A stretch of 64,000 nucleotides of DNA from Yoonia sp. I 8.24 (GTDB lineage: Bacteria > Pseudomonadota > Alphaproteobacteria > Rhodobacterales > Rhodobacteraceae). The stretch's first letter is position 1, and each line of letters begins with the position of its first letter. Positions 61,322 to 64,000 of the stretch are shown piece after piece. The notes beneath the pieces were generated by a model. It made no database searches. It was not told the DNA's origin and saw only the letters and a list, made by a program, of their open reading frames with translations. The stretch lies in the NCBI RefSeq assembly GCF_022096995.1, contig NZ_JACXGQ010000002.1, forward strand, positions 248,001-312,000, in the 5' to 3' direction. Both the position numbers and the translations under genes were made by a program.

Positions 61322-62782
61322 TTATGCATTGGCAATGGCCTGCGCAATCAACGCAACGCCGGGTGCAATTTGCACCGCGGGAATGGATGAATAGGCAAGA
61401 CGGAAATAATCAGTCGGCGGGGTATCAGACGCAAAAAATGCCGCACCCGGTTCAATCAACACACTATCGTCGCGCAACTGATGCGCCAATTGCGTTGTAT
61501 CAAGCCCGTTCGGGGTGCGCAGCCATACTGCCGACCCGCCATAGGTGCCGTGCCCGGCAACCGTGAGCCCGTGGTTTTTGAGGGCGACATCCATGACCTC
61601 GCGCCGGTGGTGATAGGCCTTGCCCATGCGCCTGATCAACGCATCGTAATGCCCAAGCGACAGGTAATAGCTGACCGTGCGCTGGATATGGCCGGGGGGG
61701 TGGCGCAGCACGGTGGCGCGCAGCGCGCGTGCTTCGCGGATGAATGGTGCCGGGCCAACAAGATACCCCAAACGCAGCCCCGGAAAGAGCGATTTTGAGA
61801 ATGATCCGACGTAAATCACCCGTCCATTCTGATCAAGTGATTTAAGCGAGGGGGAGGCCGGTTTGAGGAACGACATCTCAAATTCATAATCATCCTCGAC
61901 GATTAGAAAATCATCTTCTTCTGCTTTGCGCAGGAGTGCTTTGCGCCGATCCACTGACATGGTTGATGTCGTCGGGCATTGGTGGCTGGGTGTTGCGAAA
62001 ACCACATCTGTTTCCGGTGGTAACGCATCAGGAGGCAGCCCGTCACCGTCAACGGGAACGGCAGTGTATTGGCACCGCGACTGGTCCAAAATATTGCGCA
62101 GGGCGGGGTAGCAGGGGTCCTCAATCGCAGCCAAACGGCGGCTGTTCAAAAGCACTTGCGCAGCCAGCCAAAGCGCATTTTGCGCGCCCATTGTTACCAA
62201 AATTTCGTCGTTATTTGCCAGAATACCGCGGCGGGGTAACGTCTGGCGGGCGATAAATTCGACCAATTGTGGATCATCACCATCATAATAGTCAGCCGTC
62301 AGGGCGCTAAAATCGCGCATTCCCAATGCGCGTAGCGCACACAACCGCCAATTGGCTGCATCAAACAGCGTTTTATCTGCTTGGCCGTAGATAAATGGAT
62401 AGCGGTATTTGGCCCAATCGCTGGGCTTATCTAGGTTCAAGCCGGGGGTGAATTTTTGGCCGATTGCACGGTTCCAATCGACAGTGCCGAGCTGCGCGCG
62501 TTTGGCCGGAAATGCGGGAGGTTCGGGCGCATTGTCAGACACAAAATACCCAGACCGCCCGCGCGAAGTCAGGTAATCATCCGCGACCAATTCGGTATAG
62601 GCCAAGGTCACAGTGATCCGGCTGACGCCCAAATGCGTGGCCATCTTACGTGACGACGGTAGGCGTTCACCCGCCCGAAACCGTCCAGCAAGGATGCCCT
62701 GCGCAACCATCTGTTGGACACGGGCTTGCAACGTCCCAACAGAGGATGGATCTAAAAAGAAGGTTTCGACAGAAATTGGCAT
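61322..62782 (-). CDS. tauR: TauR-type GntR/MocR regulator of taurine genes
   Basis: A 486-residue MocR-type regulator. Residues about 10-80 are a GntR winged helix (GERLPSSRKMATHLGVSRIT), and about 120-480 form an aminotransferase-like fold with the PLP lysine in VGSFSKSLFPGLRLGY. Its place between tpa and xsc matches TauR, which activates taurine genes in Rhodobacter. The start at 62782 is preceded by AGGA within a repeat element. The frame is open 24 nt upstream. Confidence 0.9.
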   Translation of the reverse strand: MPISVETFFLDPSSVGTLQARVQQMVAQGILAGRFRAGERLPSSRKMATHLGVSRITVTLAYTELVADDYLTSRGRSGYFVSDNAPEPPAFPAKRAQLGTVDWNRAIGQKFTPGLNLDKPSDWAKYRYPFIYGQADKTLFDAANWRLCALRALGMRDFSALTADYYDGDDPQLVEFIARQTLPRRGILANNDEILVTMGAQNALWLAAQVLLNSRRLAAIEDPCYPALRNILDQSRCQYTAVPVDGDGLPPDALPPETDVVFATPSHQCPTTSTMSVDRRKALLRKAEEDDFLIVEDDYEFEMSFLKPASPSLKSLDQNGRVIYVGSFSKSLFPGLRLGYLVGPAPFIREARALRATVLRHPPGHIQRTVSYYLSLGHYDALIRRMGKAYHHRREVMDVALKNHGLTVAGHGTYGGSAVWLRTPNGLDTTQLAHQLRDDSVLIEPGAAFFASDTPPTDYFRLAYSSIPAVQIAPGVALIAQAIANA

Positions 62783-62784
62783 GA

Positions 62785-62816
62785 TTGGTCCTAACGCTGG
62801 CCTCAATTGGACCTAC
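62785..62816 (-). promoter_or_regulatory. Three direct repeats at the tauR start (candidate TauR operator)
   Basis: TTGGTCCTAA (62785-62794), CTGGCCTCAA (62797-62806) and TTGGACCTAC (62807-62816) are near-copies of a YTGGnCCTAA motif. From memory, TauR of Rhodobacter capsulatus binds CTGGAC-containing direct repeats. They end 3 nt before the tauR start codon on its coding strand, so bound TauR could block its own ribosome binding site or transcription, and also act on the divergent gene at 62950. Confidence 0.5.
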
Positions 62817-62949
62817 TCGTCGGGGGAATACAAGGAGGTTTTTGAAAAGCCGAAAGAGGCCGGACAAAAAAACTAATGCTCAAAAACTTTTTTGCGACGG
62901 AAACAATTCGGTCATGCGTTCTAGAGGCCTAACCAAAGCGGAGAACATG

Positions 62950-63279
62950 ATGAAGATGCTACCCAAAGCCACAATGATTGTCGCACTTAGTTTAATCGCC
63001 CCAACTGTTGTGACTGCTCAAGACGGTGGGGGAGGTCGCGGCCCACAGCCTGCTGAATTGGCCGGCGATCTTGGGGTATCGGTTGAGCTCCTTGAAAGTT
63101 GTTCACCTAATCGGGCCCAAGCAGGTGGTGAACGCCCTGAACGCCCAAGCCGCGAAGAACACGAAACACGTATGACTGAGATGGCCAGTTGCTTGCAGCA
63201 AGGCAATGCGTCGATCACGGCGCAATCATTGGATCAAGTCATGCAAAATTACCGCCCCGCCGCGCCCGACCGCGGATAA
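62950..63279 (+). CDS. Small exported protein, unknown function
   Basis: A protein of about 109 residues with a signal peptide (MLPKATMIVALSLIAPTVVT, cleaved before AQDGG). The mature part has a Gly-rich start, then two cysteines (ESCSPNR and ASCLQQG) about 40 apart that could pair, with a charged Arg/Glu-rich stretch between. I do not recognise a family. ATG at 62950 has GGAG 6 nt upstream; 62947 and 62956 are alternatives. It lies between tauR and tpa but on the opposite strand. A terminator follows. Confidence 0.65.
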   Translation: MKMLPKATMIVALSLIAPTVVTAQDGGGGRGPQPAELAGDLGVSVELLESCSPNRAQAGGERPERPSREEHETRMTEMASCLQQGNASITAQSLDQVMQNYRPAAPDRG

Positions 63280-63320
63280 CAGTCGCACCACTCACGGGAA
63301 TAATGACTGTTACGGTGGTA

Positions 63321-63356
63321 AGGCCCGGAGTTTATTGCTCCGGGCCTTTCTATTTA
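63321..63356 (+). terminator. Terminator between small exported gene and tpa
   Basis: AGGCCCGGAG (63321-63330) pairs perfectly with CTCCGGGCCT (63338-63347) around a 7 nt loop, followed by TTCTATTTA. It lies between convergent stops and probably serves the plus-strand gene. Confidence 0.8.
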
Positions 63357-64000
63357 GCCCAAGACGCGCTTGATCGCGTGGCCGACGGCCTCGGAGATGC
63401 GGTTGAGATCATCTTTGGTGGCGATCAGCGCTGGCGCAAACAAAAGCGCGTTGTTGTAGCCTGGTACTGATCGGTTTGTGCTGCCGATCATCACGCCTTG
63501 ATTGATGCAATCAGCCACAATGGCCGCGACCTCAGGCTCGCCGACCGGTTCTTTGGTGTCGCGGTCGGTGACCAGTTCGATCCCGGCAAACAGCCCCATA
63601 CCGCGCACGTCTCCGATCCACTTGTGGGTTTCCATCAGCCCGTGCAAATTGTTCTGAAAATGTTCGCCCATCACGGTTGAATTCCCAAGCAGGTCTTCTT
63701 CTTCGATGATCTTCATGTTTTCGATCGCAGCGGCGGGACCGCCCGTGCAGCCGCCAAATGTCGAAATATCGCGGAAGTAGCTCATTTTATCGGTGTCATC
63801 TTTGAACTGATCAAAGACCGCATTTGTGGTGACACAGCACGAAATCGCCGCATAGCCCGAGGCCACGCCTTTGGCCATCGTAACAATGTCTGGCTGCACG
63901 CCAAACTGTTGATATCCAAACCATTTGCCTGTCCGACCGATGCCGCAGACAACCTCGTCGATGTGCAGCAAGATGTCGTATTTTTTGCAAATCTCTTGCA
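63354..64000 (-). CDS. tpa: Taurine--pyruvate aminotransferase, 5' part outside window
   Basis: The last 215 codons of a class III aminotransferase, running off the right edge. The PLP lysine is in PDIVTMAKGVASGYAAIS and the cofactor-binding Asp in LLHIDEVVCGIGRTGKWFGY. The tail ends NRISEAVGHAIKRVLG. In this context (tauR, xsc) it is most likely Tpa, which moves the amino group of taurine to pyruvate, giving sulfoacetaldehyde and alanine. Class III enzymes are hard to separate by sequence, so context carries part of the call. Confidence 0.85.
   Translation of the reverse strand, partial: QEICKKYDILLHIDEVVCGIGRTGKWFGYQQFGVQPDIVTMAKGVASGYAAISCCVTTNAVFDQFKDDTDKMSYFRDISTFGGCTGGPAAAIENMKIIEEEDLLGNSTVMGEHFQNNLHGLMETHKWIGDVRGMGLFAGIELVTDRDTKEPVGEPEVAAIVADCINQGVMIGSTNRSVPGYNNALLFAPALIATKDDLNRISEAVGHAIKRVLG

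Noticed and set aside
1..64000. CRISPR arrays, prophage genes, transposases or integrases
   Set aside because: None were seen on either strand; the only clear internal repeats are the vWA tail fragments and the small regulatory repeats.

Overview
The window looks like a chromosomal segment of a marine alphaproteobacterium of the Rhodobacteraceae (roseobacter group). Supporting signs are the DUF1285-MoxR-DUF58-BatA-like block, TrcR (DUF1013), CycM-type cytochrome c552, DUF1272, a GntR/MocR-type TauR beside xsc, and a SoeABC-type sulfite dehydrogenase. The genus cannot be fixed from the sequence alone. Coding density is high, most genes sit in short operons with 1-4 nt overlaps, and no gap between genes exceeds 300 bases. 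I saw no CRISPR array, prophage, transposase or rRNA operon.

Layout. 1-2754 (minus) is a MoxR-DUF58-BatA-like operon, with a DUF1285 gene diverging from it and then hydroxypyruvate isomerase. 4353-7253 (plus) holds a MATE exporter, two small glyoxalase-related genes and a YafY-type regulator. 7328-9190 is an accessory patch: three small genes of unknown function whose spacers are made of displaced copies of the 3' end of the neighbouring vWA gene. 9081-11854 is that vWA membrane protein, translationally coupled to an ECF sigma factor. 12072-12937 is a MerR regulator with a SnoaL-like target gene and a classic MerR promoter. 13222-18331 carries an aldehyde dehydrogenase, arylformamidase-like hydrolase, small lipoprotein, RNase T2, TrcR and a degenerate GT51-like protein. 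18453-21224 is dnaX-ybaB-recR. 21363-29994 contains a multicopper oxidase, DUF1272, an ankyrin protein with a coupled phosphatase, a GT8 glycosyltransferase, RsgA, the SRP RNA, NudC, an SRPBCC protein and prephenate dehydratase. 30115-38227 has CycM, the yejABEF peptide importer and two exported proteins. 38261-46635 has a SPOR-tailed DD-carboxypeptidase, ClpS, an RsmC-like methyltransferase, an SDR, and hemF, hemE and hemC. 46632-48711 has an FAD oxidase, tRNA-Met and 5-hydroxyisourate hydrolase.

The right end, 48708-64000, is a sulfonate module. Tpa (cut by the window edge), TauR, Xsc, TauE, Pta and AckA turn taurine into sulfite plus acetyl-CoA, or acetate plus ATP. SoeABC oxidises the sulfite to sulfate with electrons passed to quinone, and TauE can export excess sulfite. 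From xsc to soeC nine genes run on one strand with gaps of at most 13 nt, and three galactonate-type sugar genes (dgoK, SMP-30 lactonase, galM) continue in the same direction. Two unrecognised genes, a DUF6882-like protein with a CxxC pair and a 49-residue single-span membrane protein, are inserted between soeA and soeB and linked by ATGA overlaps. Repeats with a TGGnCC core lie at the tauR start and upstream of xsc and are candidate TauR sites.

The two most interesting observations are the altered sulfite dehydrogenase operon and the displaced-tail cassettes behind the vWA gene.
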